Shown one piece after another: positions 9,652 to 21,500 of a stretch of DNA of 64,000 bases (positions within the stretch are counted from its first letter, which is position 1; every line of letters begins with the position of its first letter). Source of the DNA: Symsagittifera roscoffensis (Eukaryota; Xenacoelomorpha; Acoela; Convolutidae); the NCBI RefSeq assembly GCF_963678635.1, contig NC_087064.1, forward strand, positions 3,781,926 through 3,845,925, given 5' to 3'. A program made the position numbers and the translations under genes. The notes below the pieces were generated by a model. The model saw only the letters and a program-made list of their open reading frames with translations. It was not told where the DNA came from and searched no databases.

Positions 9652-10065
9652 AAAAGGAAGGGAAATGCTATTGGAATAATTCGTATAACGTTTTAAGCAT
9701 TGAGAATTGAAACGACTATTCTCATTCAATGCGAATATTAACGATTCCTCTCGTAAAATACGAGCATACGAAACCTTCTTCTCGTAAAATACGAATGTAC
9801 GAATAGAGAATACGAAGTTAAGAAGTAACTTCTCATTTGATACGAAAAGTGGCGTGATTTCCCCATCTGAGTATAAATAGAAGCTCAAAACTACGGGAAT
9901 TCATTCCCAACAATATGTCTTCTAACACCAACACCACTCTCTTCAAACCACCCCCAATCAATCTCTAAAAAATATCTCCAATCTCACCCTTAAAATAAAA
10001 AGGCAACTAGCTGTAAATTCATACTAACTTCTTTTTTAATAAAATATTTCTCAGCGAATTTTAGA
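9652..10065 (+). repeat. Candidate 3' LTR with purine tract, paired hairpins, TATA and poly(A) signal
   Basis: The purine tract AAAAGGAAGGGAAA (9652-9665) is followed by TGCTATTGG, the expected PPT-to-LTR boundary. The U3-like part holds two copies of the near-palindrome CTCGTAAAATACGA (about 9752 and 9780). A TATA box (GTATAAATAG) is near 9871, and AATAAA signals lie near 9989 and 10038. The end near 10060 is a guess because the partner LTR is not in the window. The arrangement parallels 5552-5990 without sequence identity. Confidence 0.5.
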
Positions 10066-11742
10066 TTTACTTTCTAAGATAGAAAGTAGAAAGGACCCTT
10101 TATTCCTAGCAAGCGTTTTGTCCGACGTCTATAGTTTTGCTAGCGTAATACCCCCCCCCCCCCGATCGACAAAGTTAAAATCCTCCACCCAGCGTTCAAT
10201 ATAAATTAAATTTGCTAAGCGCTGCGTGTGAAAAGCTCAATTCTGATTGGTTGAAAATTCCCACTTAGAACCAAGTTAACATCCTCCCCCCTAAACAAAA
10301 ATTGCATGTAGTTCTTAAACAGGGGCACAACAGCGGTTCGCCGTGATGAGCTGTACAGCTCTTGTGTTGGTCCTTTCCCCCGTGGATAAATGGTCTTAAA
10401 CTTGGTCCGTTACAGGTATCTTAAAAGTACAGAAAGCTTGTTGATGTTAATGCAGGCATATCATTGTTGTGAAAAATAGTGAAATTTGAAGCTCCGCTAA
10501 GTCGTACTGTGTTTTATCTGGGCTAAGAGGTCATTTGTAATGATGTTATGCCTGGCTTCAGATGCCATTTTACTTCTGGCAACCATCTATCAAGCTTATA
10601 CCGAATTTGTCAAATATTTTGTTCACTAATTTTGTATGTTTACGATGTAGAATTGAATATAGCGTGCTTTTTTTTCGAAAGTTGTTTCCAGTAGTGATGA
10701 GAAGAAACGAGGCCGATTCTCTCTTAAAAGAGTTCGAAGTTTGGTTCTAGAATTTGGTTTATAACCGTCGCCCTCGGAAAATTCCATTGTGAGTCTCCAA
10801 ACTTCAGGCGAACACATGGTTTTCTGGCGATTAAGTCAATGTTGAAGCCTCGCGTAGAAATGAAACACGAATGTGCTGGAGTAAAAATTTGGAAATTAAA
10901 TTAGTGTGAACCTGAAAAGCGCGGAATCTAATCTAATAAATTTGACGAGGGTGGAAAGATGAGAATGGGTGGGATATTAGTGAACCGTACACTAAGTTTA
11001 GTTTCAAAGTTTCAATTAAAAACATGCACCGAATTAGTCGCTCAATTGAAACAAGTTGGTTCAGCCGAAAAAAAAGTTTCATTAAAGTTCTGCTCGATAG
11101 TAAGTTGAAACTTTGTGTCCATTCCCCATTCTGTGACCGTCTTTTGATTTATAAAATTTAGCAACGAATTCCTAAATTTGATTTGTTTTCTATTGAAAAT
11201 TGATGCAAATGAGTTTGCACGCAAGAATTTTGAAACATTTCAGTTGCCCTAACATGACGGCATAATTCCCCGATGATTTACTCCAGTACATTTTACTTAT
11301 TTGGGAACTCTAAATTTTGATCAGTGATCATATTTTGCTTTCGAATTGGGTAGAATATCATGCTACTGATTAAGTCTTAACAGAAAAATAGGTACCCATT
11401 AATGAGGCCCACCATGATCTGTGCTCGTTGCTTGAGGGTGAGGCGACAACATTACTCAGCCCAGAAAAATAACCTCAAAAATTGCATGTAGTTCTCAAGC
11501 AGGGGCACAACAGCGGTTCTCCGGGATGAGCTGAACATCTCGTATTGACTCTTTCCATGCGCATAAATAGAATTCGCCCACTGACCGTTTTGCTTTGATT
11601 TGTCAATGATTAGTATCAATGACTCACGATGTTACTGTCGAGCCCAAAATTTAAATCTGTGTAAACTATATGTGGCAAGTTTTGGTTACTGATCTGATTT
11701 TCAGAAATCTTTGAATAGTATCGTACCATTTGGCAATTGAAA
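10066..11742 (+). other. Spacer between the retroelement and the Rag GTPase gene
   Basis: No gene is supported. It holds a C homopolymer (about 10148-10164) and two fragments of one SINE family (10290-10420 and 11400-11585) sharing the core GTTCT(T/C)AA(A/G)CAGGGGCA. The promoter of the Rag gene must lie in the last few hundred bases; no clear TATA box is seen. Confidence 0.4.
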
Positions 11743-14700
11743 ATGCTGCCGACGACAGAGTTGAGACGGAGCCGGTCTGCCAACATCAGGAAGAAAGTGC
11801 TGCTCATGGGCAAGTCGGGAGCAGGAAAGACCAGCATGAAATCCATCATATTTGCAAACTTCATAGCAAGAGACACTCGCAAACTTGGACCGACCAACGA
11901 AATCGAACATGCGTAAGTGTCAGAAGTTCAGAGATTGTCAAATGAGCATCTAATTGTGTCAAATGGTTTAGAGATTGTTAAATGAGCATCTAATTGTGTC
12001 AAATGTTTTAGAGATTGTCAAATGAGCATCTAATTCTAGTCAAATAATTCAGAGTTTGTCATATCAAATGAGCATCTCTTGGTCAAATAGTTTAAAGTTA
12101 GTCATGTCAGCATCCAATTTTTCTCTCAAAAACGCAAAAAAAGTATCTGAAAAAGAAACTGTTACCCTTTTGCTCTCAGTTCTAAGGGCCAGTCAACTGG
12201 GCTTAGCTTTGAGTTCAAATGATCAAAGTGGTTTTTCAGTTATTTGTATTAGAAGATTATATAATTTGAATGTCGTAAATGATGTTTGTATGTATATAAT
12301 TTTTATTATCTCTCAGCTTCCTGGTATTTTTTCTGCTTGCAACTTATTTTATTATTTTTTAACTTTTAGTTTCGTCCGTTTTCTGGGCAACCTGGTGCTT
12401 CACCTGTGGGACTGTGGCGGAGAACAGGCCTACAGGGAGTCCTACTTCATACGTGAGTGTTTGTTTACGCTTGCGATTAGCAAGAGTTATCTAACTGGAT
12501 TATAGACTTTTTTCGGGTGAAGAATTAGTTTAACAGAATCACTTGAGACTTGAATCATTTGATAGCTTGCTTGAATCATTGATAGCTTGAATCATTTTGA
12601 TTACGAGCTCCTCCTGCTAGTTCTTTTTTATTCACTTCATAACTTCTCTTCTCTGAAAATCTTTGGCCTAGAAGTAACGCGGTTGCTTTTTTACCCTAAG
12701 ATCTGTGCTTTGAGTCCTGGCCGGATCTTGGTTTTATCAGTATCCATGAAATTGAAAAAAATTCCGAGAAAAATTTAATTGTCTGTTTAAGTTCGTTTGT
12801 CTGCTCAAGTTTTGTCGGCTAATATGCCTCATCATGGTTTTTTCTTCTGATGTAAGCAACTTTCCTTGCAGTAGCAAGGCAAATGTTCATTCTAGTTTCA
12901 GTGGGGACTTGAAAATGTTTTTTTTTTAAAATTAAAATATCATTTTCGGTTTACCTGGTGTCTGCTCAAAGATTGTCGACTTTGTTTCCTCTTCGAAAAT
13001 TTTGTTCCGTTGCTGATATAATATTCAAATAACTGGAATGTTCAAATATGGGCCTAGATTGATTTTCCGTCGAGACAAACGAAAATATAAACTTTGGTAG
13101 ACATTTTTTTTATTTATAATGTTTTTTATGCTGTTTCGCAAGTGGTGCTTAGCCTCTGTGTGTATTTATGGGAACATGCAAACATAGATATGGGAACCAT
13201 AATTTATGTAAACACGTAGGCTGTTTGGTTTTGTTTATTTTGAAGTTAAGAAGTATCAAAGGCTTACCGAGTTCAAAATATGTTAGTAATGAGTCGAAGA
13301 CAAAAGTGGTAGCTTTTGAGCCATATGTTTGCGTCAATTAACCTTGGGGGGGGGGGGGGAGGGGAGGGGAGGGGAGGGATGTGAATGCACTTCCCTTTCT
13401 GGCGGAGACAAGGGTGATAGAAGTCATTTGCCGAATTCGATACGGGTTTTTAGATTACTTGCTTGATGTCTTCCTTGAGACATGCGTAACTTCTTATTTT
13501 CTACCATTTACAGCATTTTTTAGTTTCACAATTTTTAAAATCAATCAAACCTTAATTGTTGGTTTCAGCTGGTCAGAAGGATATCATTTTTCGTGATTTG
13601 GAGGTCATCATCTACGTGTTTGATGTGGAGTCCAGGGAACAGGACTTAGATCTTCTATACTACCAGAAGTGCATGGAGGCTGTCAAAGTAAGACTATCAC
13701 TTGATTTTTTTTTCACACCTTTGGACCAAAATATCAAAGCATTATCCAAGAGCTCTTTTTGCATGGGTTTTTTTAGCGTTTCAGTTTCAAGTAGCGCTAA
13801 CATCGAATTGTTATTTGAAAAATAATGAATACACTTTGAAAAGTATCAATAAAATTTCATAATGAATGGTAGTATTCGGCTTTTATTCCTACTTTGTGGA
13901 GGTTGGGTGTCTTTGTTTTTGATTAAGTTGATTTTAGGACGAAAAAGACTCGCAACAAAACTCAACTGCAAAAGTATTTTGTCTCATCCACAAAATGGAT
14001 CTGATCGCAGAGCAGAATCGAAAGTTCAAGTTTGAGAGTCTCAAGCGCCAGGCACTGTCCAAGACGCCAGATGGTATAGACGTCTCCTTCTTCCAGACAT
14101 CCATCTGGGACGAAACCCTGTATGAGGCCTGGAGCAGTTTGGTCCACCAGCTAATTCCGAATATCGAGGCAGTTGAAGCAGCTCTTCACAATTTTGCAGA
14201 GTTAATCGAAGCGGAAGAAGTTATTCTTTTTGAAAAGGCAACATTTCTAGGTCAGTCCCAATCAGCGACAGTGAGCGTTTATTGTAGCTTTGGTAAATCT
14301 TAGCGAATCAAGTAGAAAAGCAAGCTGAATAAATTTGAGTACAGTCCATAAATTGCTTCAAGTGAAATTAGAAGTAACAAAACGATTTTTTGTGGTTTTA
14401 TAAATCATAACTACTTGTTAAGAAAGGTAGATGATATTATTAAACGGTTCTCTTCCACTCTTCTAATTTACGTACTCTCATGGCTAATTGTATAATTACG
14501 CTAGCGAGTATAATGTGCTACATATATAATGAGTATGATAAGCTATCACGATCTAAAGCCTGGGAAATTTCATAGCATCTGTTCTCGGCTTTATTTGTGG
14601 TTAGAGTTTGCGATGGACTGAGCGTCCGTGGCTGAGTAATTAGTGCATAAGACTCATAATTCTAGGTTGTAGGTTCGAGTCCGAGTCGTCGCCGAATTTT

Positions 14701-17476
14701 TACAAATTCGAGGCTTATTTTTACATTTAGTATTGCACTTGTTAGTGTTCTAGAGCTGCTTTCTGTCGTGCTCTAGCTAGTGTTTGCGAAGCGCAGTTTA
14801 GCATCTGTGTTTTACGATGAAAACTATTAGAACAAGCATAGCCTGTTGCTGTGCAAGTAACAGAGAATGTTGAAAGTAGACCAGATTCGTAAAAAACTAC
14901 AAAAACTTCAAATTAGCGTCGTTTCTTCTGCGTGCTGTGGCTTTAGAACTATAAAACGCGTAGAAAATTACTAAATTAGGTATAAAATACTACAATTGCC
15001 TCCAAAAAATGAATAAACGAAAAAAACTAATTTATTTTCTAATTTTAATTTAGAATTGGCTCAGAAAGCGCTTAGTGAAGCTTACAGAACTGGTTTTTTT
15101 TATTGAAATTAATTTTTTAGCCTCATTGGCTAGTATTTACATAAAACGAACGTCACTCGATCGCTTTACTCGCTCGAAATTGGACTAAAACTCAATAATT
15201 TAAAACCGGTTTTTCTCAACATTGAGAAAAATTTGTGAATCACGAATGAAAAGGCTTGCATTTGATATACCACTCGACCAATTCCGATGTTTTTTGTAGT
15301 ACCTGATTTTTCGTTGAAAAGAAAAAGAAAAAAAACTAAAACACCCGAATACAACGTTCCTCCACCTTTTTCAAGGGTCGAAACTATAACTTTGTTCGTA
15401 ATACAGTGCTGATTTAAATTATCCGGACAGAACGCAATTTTCTCAATTTGGTTTGACTTGAGGTAAAAACTTATGAAGAAAAAACTTGCTTAGTATTTCA
15501 CCAGAATGAATAATGTGCCGTTTTTTTAAAAATTCGGGCTGAGGTTTTACCCCAAAATGGATTATTTTTGGCTTTTTTTTCGATCAAAAATTAGGCAAAA
15601 ACTGCCTGGTCGATCACAGACATAATTATATCAAAGTGAGCCTCTTACGTAACCCAACAAACTTTAAAAAATGTATACTCTACAAAAAAAAATATTTTGA
15701 AGGAAAGTTTGGTGTTTCATATTTTAAAAAAACGACCTTTTTTGTCTATCAAACAAAAATAAAGTTACTTTTAACAGTGTTTTGCAGTGTGCCCCTCTTG
15801 AAGTTTGTTGTGTTCAATATAATTATGTCAGTGATCGACCTAGTTGTTTTGGCGTAATTTTTAATCGACTAAAATCCAAAAGTGATTATTTTTGGGGTAA
15901 AATTTTGGACCTGAGTTTCGCAAAACAAATTGCACCAAATTAATTTTGCTGAAGTTCTAAGCAAGTTTTGCCTTGATTATTTCTTACCTTAAGTCAACCC
16001 AATTTGAGGAAAACGCGTTTTAAGTTGGTAGTTTAATGCGTTTTGTCCGGATAATTTAAATCAGCACTGTGAATTTTCACAATAATGTTATTTCGACCCC
16101 TCGAAAAGTGGAAAAGAACTTTGGATTTTGGTCAGGGTTTTTCCAGCCGATTTTGGCCACCTCAAAAAAGCTCGTGGAGGTAATTGTGTGTTAAAATATT
16201 GACGTTTTTTTGGTCGTTATTCGATTTCAAAAAAGATTTGAAAAAGTTCTCTCAGGTCGAGAAAAACTGGACTGAATTTTTTTTCAGACCAAATTAGACG
16301 AAGTTTCATCAGAGGCTGAGCTCACAATTGAAGCATTTATTTGAATATAGGTACCATTATAATTGAGCATTTTCCAAACTCAATGGCTGTTTCTAGGAAT
16401 TGAAAATTACAGAAAATTTTGACTAATAGCATAGCCAACGGTCATCCTTGTTACATTATTATATTGTTTATAAAGGTTCTCAAAATTGAAATTCAAATGC
16501 GGGGAAAGTTAAATATGGCTAAATTTACACCTTTTTGTAGTGATTTCGAAGTGGGAACGTGGAGGTCAGAAGGATGAGCACCGCTTCGAAAAGATCAGCA
16601 ACATCATCAAGCACTTCAAGCTCAGCTGCACCAAACTAGCTGACAACTTCTCCAGCATCGAGGTAAAAAAACGACAATCAGGACTTTCGAATTATCGAAG
16701 AGCGCTTTTTCCTATTTTCCACAAGTATACGTTGAATAAACAATAATCATAACCATAATCATAATACTAATAATAATAGTAATAAGAATAATAATAATAA
16801 ATTGTTTTGAGGCTCACAAATTTGTAGATTAGTATAAGATATTGGTAATAACTATATCATCCTGTGAAGCCTAAGAGAATGCCTTAAGACCAATTAGACC
16901 AAGTGCAGGAGTAATTGTGGCTCTGCCTGTGGCTTCTCAGAAGGAAGAAGATTTAGGAGTCGAATTTTTACCAAGTTTCATGGAAATAGAACCTTGAATT
17001 GATACCGTTTTTTCGGATTTTCATGTAAAACCTTTGTTGATTTGAAAATTTCTGTGAAAATGTGGGGAGCAGTGGCGAAGCAAATAATGTCTCACCTCTG
17101 AGTCCAAAGTTCGGTGGTTCGAAGCTATGATCCGTCCGTGCTCGTTTCTTGAAGATGATGTAATCTTTCCTAGCTAAGAAAATAACCCAAGCAATTGCAT
17201 GTAATTCTGAACCAGAGGAACAACAGCACTTCTTAAAGACGTGATCTCAGCTCGTATGTCAGTCCTTTTCTTCTTGGATAAATCGTCTCAACCCAATGTT
17301 TCTATGTTTAGGTTAGGAACTCGAGCTTTGCAGCATTCATAGAACAGTTCACGAGTAACACTTACATCATGGTAGTAATAAAGGATACGACCATCTCGTC
17401 AACTGCAGTTTTAATGAACATCAGAAATGCGAAAGGAGTGTTCGAAAAAATAGAGTCCAATGCTGGTGCTAAATAA
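11743..17476 (+). CDS. RRAGA: RagA/B-family GTPase (six exons)
   Basis: Exons 11743-11912, 12370-12452, 13569-13687, 13938-14250, 16541-16662 and 17312-17476; all junctions are GT-AG with matching phases, giving 323 residues (RagA is usually about 313). RagA/B pairs with RagC/D on the lysosome and, in its GTP form, recruits mTORC1 when amino acids are plentiful. The P-loop is GKSGAGKTS (about residues 23-31), the G3 motif is LWDCGGE (69-75), the conserved [10 protein letters not shown] follows, and HKMD is G4. The C-terminal roadblock-type dimerisation region ([17 protein letters not shown] to the end) is complete. Odd point: residue 75 is Glu where RagA has the Gln used for GTP hydrolysis. 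There is also a short insertion before the [13 protein letters not shown] strand. An AATAAA overlaps the stop codon. Confidence 0.95.
11927..12115 (+). repeat. Short tandem repeat in Rag intron 1
   Basis: About four diverging copies of a ~47-base unit built around GTCAAATGAGCATCTAATT, decaying towards the right. It is a local minisatellite with no coding potential. Confidence 0.8.
12655..12830 (+). repeat. tRNA-derived SINE (family 3) in Rag intron 2
   Basis: The head reads like a tRNA gene: AGTAACGCGGTTGC as A-box region, then TTTGAGTCCTGG as B-box region, followed by a tail (GTCTGCTCAAG...) shared with a second copy at 35795-35965. Mutations and the missing acceptor fold argue against a functional tRNA. 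Confidence 0.6.
13346..13380 (+). repeat. G-rich tract in Rag intron 2
   Basis: A run of about 12 G followed by GGGGA repeats. It has enough G blocks for a quadruplex on this strand and is prone to length errors in sequencing. Confidence 0.8.
14605..14825 (+). repeat. tRNA-derived SINE (family 1) in Rag intron 4
   Basis: The head has TGGCTGAGTAATTAGTGC (A box) and GGTTCGAGTCC (B box) about 40 bases apart, then a body ending CTTTCTGTCGTGCTCTAGC...GTTTGCGAAGCG. A second copy lies at 52750-52940. The two differ at many positions, so both are old. Confidence 0.75.
14830..15398 (+). repeat. Dispersed hairpin-ended repeat R1 (copy in Rag intron 4)
   Basis: Starts near ACAAGCATAGCCTGTTGCTG (terminal hairpin CTGTGCAAGTA.CACAG in better copies) and ends near CACCCGAATACAACGTTCC. 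Further copies: 35005-35565 in the same orientation; 42560-43065, 44455-45005 and 46880-47445 reversed; fragments at about 22880-22935 and 41480-41600. No coding capacity. Confidence 0.7.
15404..16069 (+). mobile_element. Palindromic MITE with perfect terminal inverted repeats
   Basis: The ends are exact inverted repeats for 26 bases (CAGTGCTGATTTAAATT... and its complement). Inner arms also pair (GGTCGATCAC near 15610 with GTGATCGACC near 15832), making most of the 666 bp one large fold-back. The left flank is TA and the right is TG, so a TA target duplication with one mutated copy fits the Tc1/mariner/pogo group. No transposase is inside. It sits directly beside repeat R1 in Rag intron 4. 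Confidence 0.8.
17060..17300 (+). repeat. tRNA-derived SINE (family 2) in Rag intron 5
   Basis: The head has GTGGCGAAGCAAATAATG and GGTTCGAAGC boxes; the body carries the family core AATTGCATGTA.TTCT and CTTTT.TTCTTGGATAAAT. It ends about 10 bases before the last Rag exon. Other copies: 10290-10420, 11400-11585 (+), 40530-40715 and 47790-47965 (-). Confidence 0.65.
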
Positions 17477-18507
17477 AATAGTCGTATAGGCAATCATAGA
17501 AACTTCACATCCTTGTCCTTGTTCATATTTAGAAAAAAAATGTTTATTCTGAGAATTATTCTCGAAAAGTTTGTTAAGTTTGGACACGAAAATACCATTA
17601 TTGAAGAGACTGCCTTTATTTTTGTAACTTATTGGAATTATAGTAATGATTTTTTGATGATAATTTCTTTGTTATTGAAAAGATAATTTTTTTATACGCT
17701 GTGCCATTTAGCGCAGATTTATTCGGGTAGTTCAGTTTTTACTGGCACAGAATACAGACAATTAAAACGATATTGTTATTAAAACAATTCATTAATATTT
17801 AAAAAGAAACATAAATTTTGCTGAGCTCAAATCGAAGACGGTGAAATTTGCCTGGTTTCTTGTTTTTTTTTAAATATAACGGGGTCGGTCTATAACACTG
17901 ATTCACGTGCTCTATAATTCTGGCGCAGAATTTATTTTTTTTAACCAATTTTAAGTTTGGCCGAAACAGATCACAAAGTTGTTGTTTTAATTGGCTGTAT
18001 TCAATTGTCCAATCCTGGCGAGACCAATAGTTTACATAAAATTCTATCTCATATATTGATAAATATAATTTAATTTTTCGATGTTTTTAGTAGTTGTCGG
18101 AATATATGCTTGAATTGGATGTAGTGAAACCTCAAGCTACAGAAAACTGTGAACTGTTAAATGTTATTGAACGTCATGAGCTGTCTTTGGGTCGTGTGGT
18201 TTTTTCGGGCAAAAAACTTAAAAGTTGTTCACGTTCAAGTTTTTTTGTGGTTTGACTTAAAATTAAATTCACTCCAAACTCATTGGCTGAATAGAAAACA
18301 AATTACGCTTTCCAATAACGAAAGTGCGAATTTCTAGAAAGCGGTACTTGGTGTTTAGTTCCGTAAGTGAATTTTAGTTTTTCTTTGCATTTCCCAGCGA
18401 AAGTAAGTTCCCAGCGAAGCTTATCCTCCATTTATCTAAAATTGGTTTAGTTCATCAAAGAAAATGTCAACGTTTTCAGGTGCGCTTATGCAGTTGCGTT
18501 GGTTTTG
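17477..18507 (+). other. Spacer between Rag and Sec16 genes
   Basis: No gene or clear repeat recognised. It must contain the Rag 3' end and the Sec16 promoter and 5' UTR. An acceptor-like TTTTCAGG at 18474-18480 suggests that a noncoding first exon of Sec16 may be spliced to this point. Confidence 0.35.
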
Positions 18508-21500
18508 ATGTCTGAAAAATTACGATCATCTCACGCGGCCAGTTCAGTTTTGCCTGACAAACCCAAATATCCGACCAAGACCAACAGCGCTTTCGTTCCG
18601 GTGCTTAGCGCAAATGGTGCTTCTAGCAACCACAATAGAACTGCGTCGCGAGACAGCACTCCTGTATCACAGGTGTCCTACCCTGGGTATGGGCAGCCAA
18701 ATGCAGTAGCTTATAATCCTCAGCCAATGCAGTTTCCGCAGTACCCTATGACTGCTCAGATGGGATACCCTCCCCTTCCGGGAAATATTGGGATGCCTGC
18801 TCCTTCTGGAATGACTGGAACTCATGGAGTTCCTGGAATGTCAGCAGCTCCTGGAATGCCTGGAGGTCCTGGAACTCCTCTCAGTTACTATCAACATCCT
18901 ATGCAGCAACCTCAAATGTCGCCATATTGGCCGAGTTATCAAACCACGAGCCAACAAGCCTACCCAATGGCCAATCAGAGTTATTATCAGAATAATTCAT
19001 ACACGAGCCCACAGGTGAATCATCAGTCGACATCAGGTTTCGAACCCATGAATTCCTCGACACTAAATAGACCGCCAAGTGGAAAATCGAAAACTGGGAC
19101 GAATTCTGATCTTCCATCGCCTGTTACGAACTCAGGAGCCGGAAATCCGGGTCCAGAAGCTGGTGAAAAGCATGGAGTAAATGAAACTTCATCAAGAGGC
19201 CATACACCTCTGATTAATCCTCCGATTCCAAATCAGTTCTCAACTCCGTATAATGCGTATAATAACATGCATGGTAATTTCGGACAGCCTCAGCAGTATC
19301 CGGCTCAACCGATGAACTACAATCCCTATATGCCAGCACCTTCGCCGTACTACCCTGGATACGATATGGGTACGATGCAAATGTACGACCAGTGGTACAA
19401 AATGTACGCTAATGCTATGCGGAACATGTACTACCCTTATATGAAGAAAAGAGAAAAAAGAAGTGATCGCGAGACGACGTCGGTCACTCGGGATTCGGTT
19501 TATTCGCCCGCAGAGTCTAGTGCCGTCGGAACAAATGACGATGAAGTGCAATCTCGAGTTGACAACTATGTATCGCCGAGCGTAGTGACAAATGCGTCAG
19601 ACTCTGGTCGAAAGACGCCAGAAAGGTTTCCAGGTTTGCATTCTATAGCCAAGTTTTCCCCTAATGGGGCCTTTTTGTTTACCGACTTACAAAGTGGCGG
19701 TAAAAGTCATTTATATCTGCACACTTTTTCGGTTTCTTCTTCGACGGGATTTCCGGAGGCTTTGGAGACTTTTCCTGGACCTCTTTATGGCCAGTCTTGG
19801 AAAGCTCCAAAGAGTGAAGTTAAAAGATACCTTTCGAACCGATTAAAAGAGTGTCGAAAAATGATGAGAAGTTTTGAACCAACAGATTTTTTCGCTCAAC
19901 TTGGAGACGTTTTTGACTTCATGATTCTTCTGAAGTATTTGTTGCTCCTGGTTGATAATGATGGCGCGCCGGATGAAGTTTCAATCTGTGACATATTAAC
20001 TGAAGATTTGGACGAGAACGATAAGTTAGACTTCGATAGTCCAAAATCAATTTCATTGTCGGATTTGAACGAAACGATTTTGACCTCACCGTGTGATGAC
20101 AAAAGGGCGGAAATAATGACGAAGCTGACCAAAATGCTCCTAAGAGGAGAATCAAAAAAGTTTGTCGAACTAGCCGTGCAAGAAAAACTCTGGGGTATTG
20201 CATTGCGCTTTAGTCAAGTGATGTGCCCAAGTCTTTTCAACAAAGTTTGCATCCAGTTTGATCAGGCAAACGTCGCAATTAACGATCCATTAAAGACATA
20301 CATTATAGTGAAAACATGCAAAGATCTCCATTTTGTGGAAAATGAGGCTTTGAGTGTGAATTGGAAGCAGCATTTAGCGATCATTCTATCGAATTGCGTC
20401 AACGAAGAAAAAATGTTTGAATATTGCATGTCATTGAGCGATGTTTTGTCTGGTTTGAGGAGACCTTATGCATCGCAATTATGTAATCTTCTGGCCAAGT
20501 TGGATTTCGACTGGCCATCTTATAAGGTTCCAAAGAATCTGGTGCTTATCGGCTTGCCAATGGAAAAATCTTTAGCAGCCTCAGTCGGAAAGAATTTCTT
20601 ACCAATGACGTTGACGATGATTTACGAACACGCCATTAAACAAAGTTTTCCGAGCTTCACGATTCCTTACTTGCAAGTGTGTAAACTGACTCTAGCTCGC
20701 AAATATCTAGACTGTGGTAAGTTCGAAACAGCTTTCAAGTATTGCGAAAATATTTCAGTAAATTTGCTCGTAAACGCCAATATCGTAGGCCTCGCTTTTA
20801 TTGTGCAATTGACTGAGATTTCATTTATGCTGGCTTTGAAATTAAGTAAAACGAGGGATGAATGGTTTAAAAACCTTTTGGAATTGTATCGAAAAATCAC
20901 TGGAATGACATTGGATGTGTCTCAAGGCGAAAACGAAGTACAAAAAGTAGCTAGCAAAAGTGTGACGAATGTCGGAAAAACCGCTGCCTACTCAACTATT
21001 GAATCGGATTCGAATATCCCCGAACGAAAATCAAGTTCATCTTTACAGTATCCTCGTTTGCAACAGGTTGCTGACCCTGTCAATTATACTACAGTAAACA
21101 GCAAAGTGCAACAACAACAAGAAAATCATAATTTGAAATTGCATGATAGTTCTAAACCTAGATCTGAACAAAATTCCATATCGAATAAATTCCCAGGACC
21201 TAAAGTTCCTGAAGATGAAATTGCGGCGACGTCTGTACGACCTTCATTTGATCACTTCGAACAATATCCATCAAATACTGAACAAACTTTCGATCCGAAC
21301 ACAAAAAGGAACTCATCCAATCAGTTTGCTGGTCCTTCTTTTGATATGAACAGAAATCAAATGTCAGACGAAGTTCAAATGGCGAACCTTAAAAGACAAA
21401 CTAGCAGACTGTCATTAGGATCCACGGCTTCATCGCATACCAACAACCCGCTACGACGACTGGGCTCCAAAGGCAGCGTAACAGAACAAAATGATGGAAT

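Larger units (their letters stand above)
1..10065 (+). mobile_element. Rearranged LTR-retrotransposon-like element with envelope and antisense gene
   Basis: Seen: a DD35E integrase with a GPY/F-like tail, then tandem units carrying a spliced minus-strand ORF, a TATA-bearing segment, an envelope-type glycoprotein in two frames, two small ORFs, and a purine tract followed by TG, TATA and AATAAA. Known: gag-pol-env order with a polypurine tract before the 3' LTR is typical of env-carrying metavirids. Inferred: this is the 3' half of such an element, rearranged by tandem duplication. Gag, protease and reverse transcriptase are absent, and a piece of the tandem array occupies the place upstream of the integrase. 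The left end lies outside the window and no 5' LTR can be compared, so the limits are approximate. It could also be two nested elements, the first ending near 5900. Confidence 0.7.

Noticed and set aside
5552..10065. 5552-5990 and 9652-10065 as the two LTRs of one env-only element
   Set aside because: They share layout (purine tract, TG, palindromes, TATA) but the sequences do not align, and LTRs of one insertion should be nearly identical.
14605..14700. Functional tRNA gene
   Set aside because: Internal promoter boxes are present, but the acceptor stem does not pair and a second diverged copy with the same non-tRNA tail exists at 52750; it is a SINE.
18464..18510. ATG codons at 18464 and 18488 as Sec16 starts
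   Set aside because: Both are in other frames; the one at 18488 opens a seven-codon frame ending at TGA. The first in-frame ATG is 18508.
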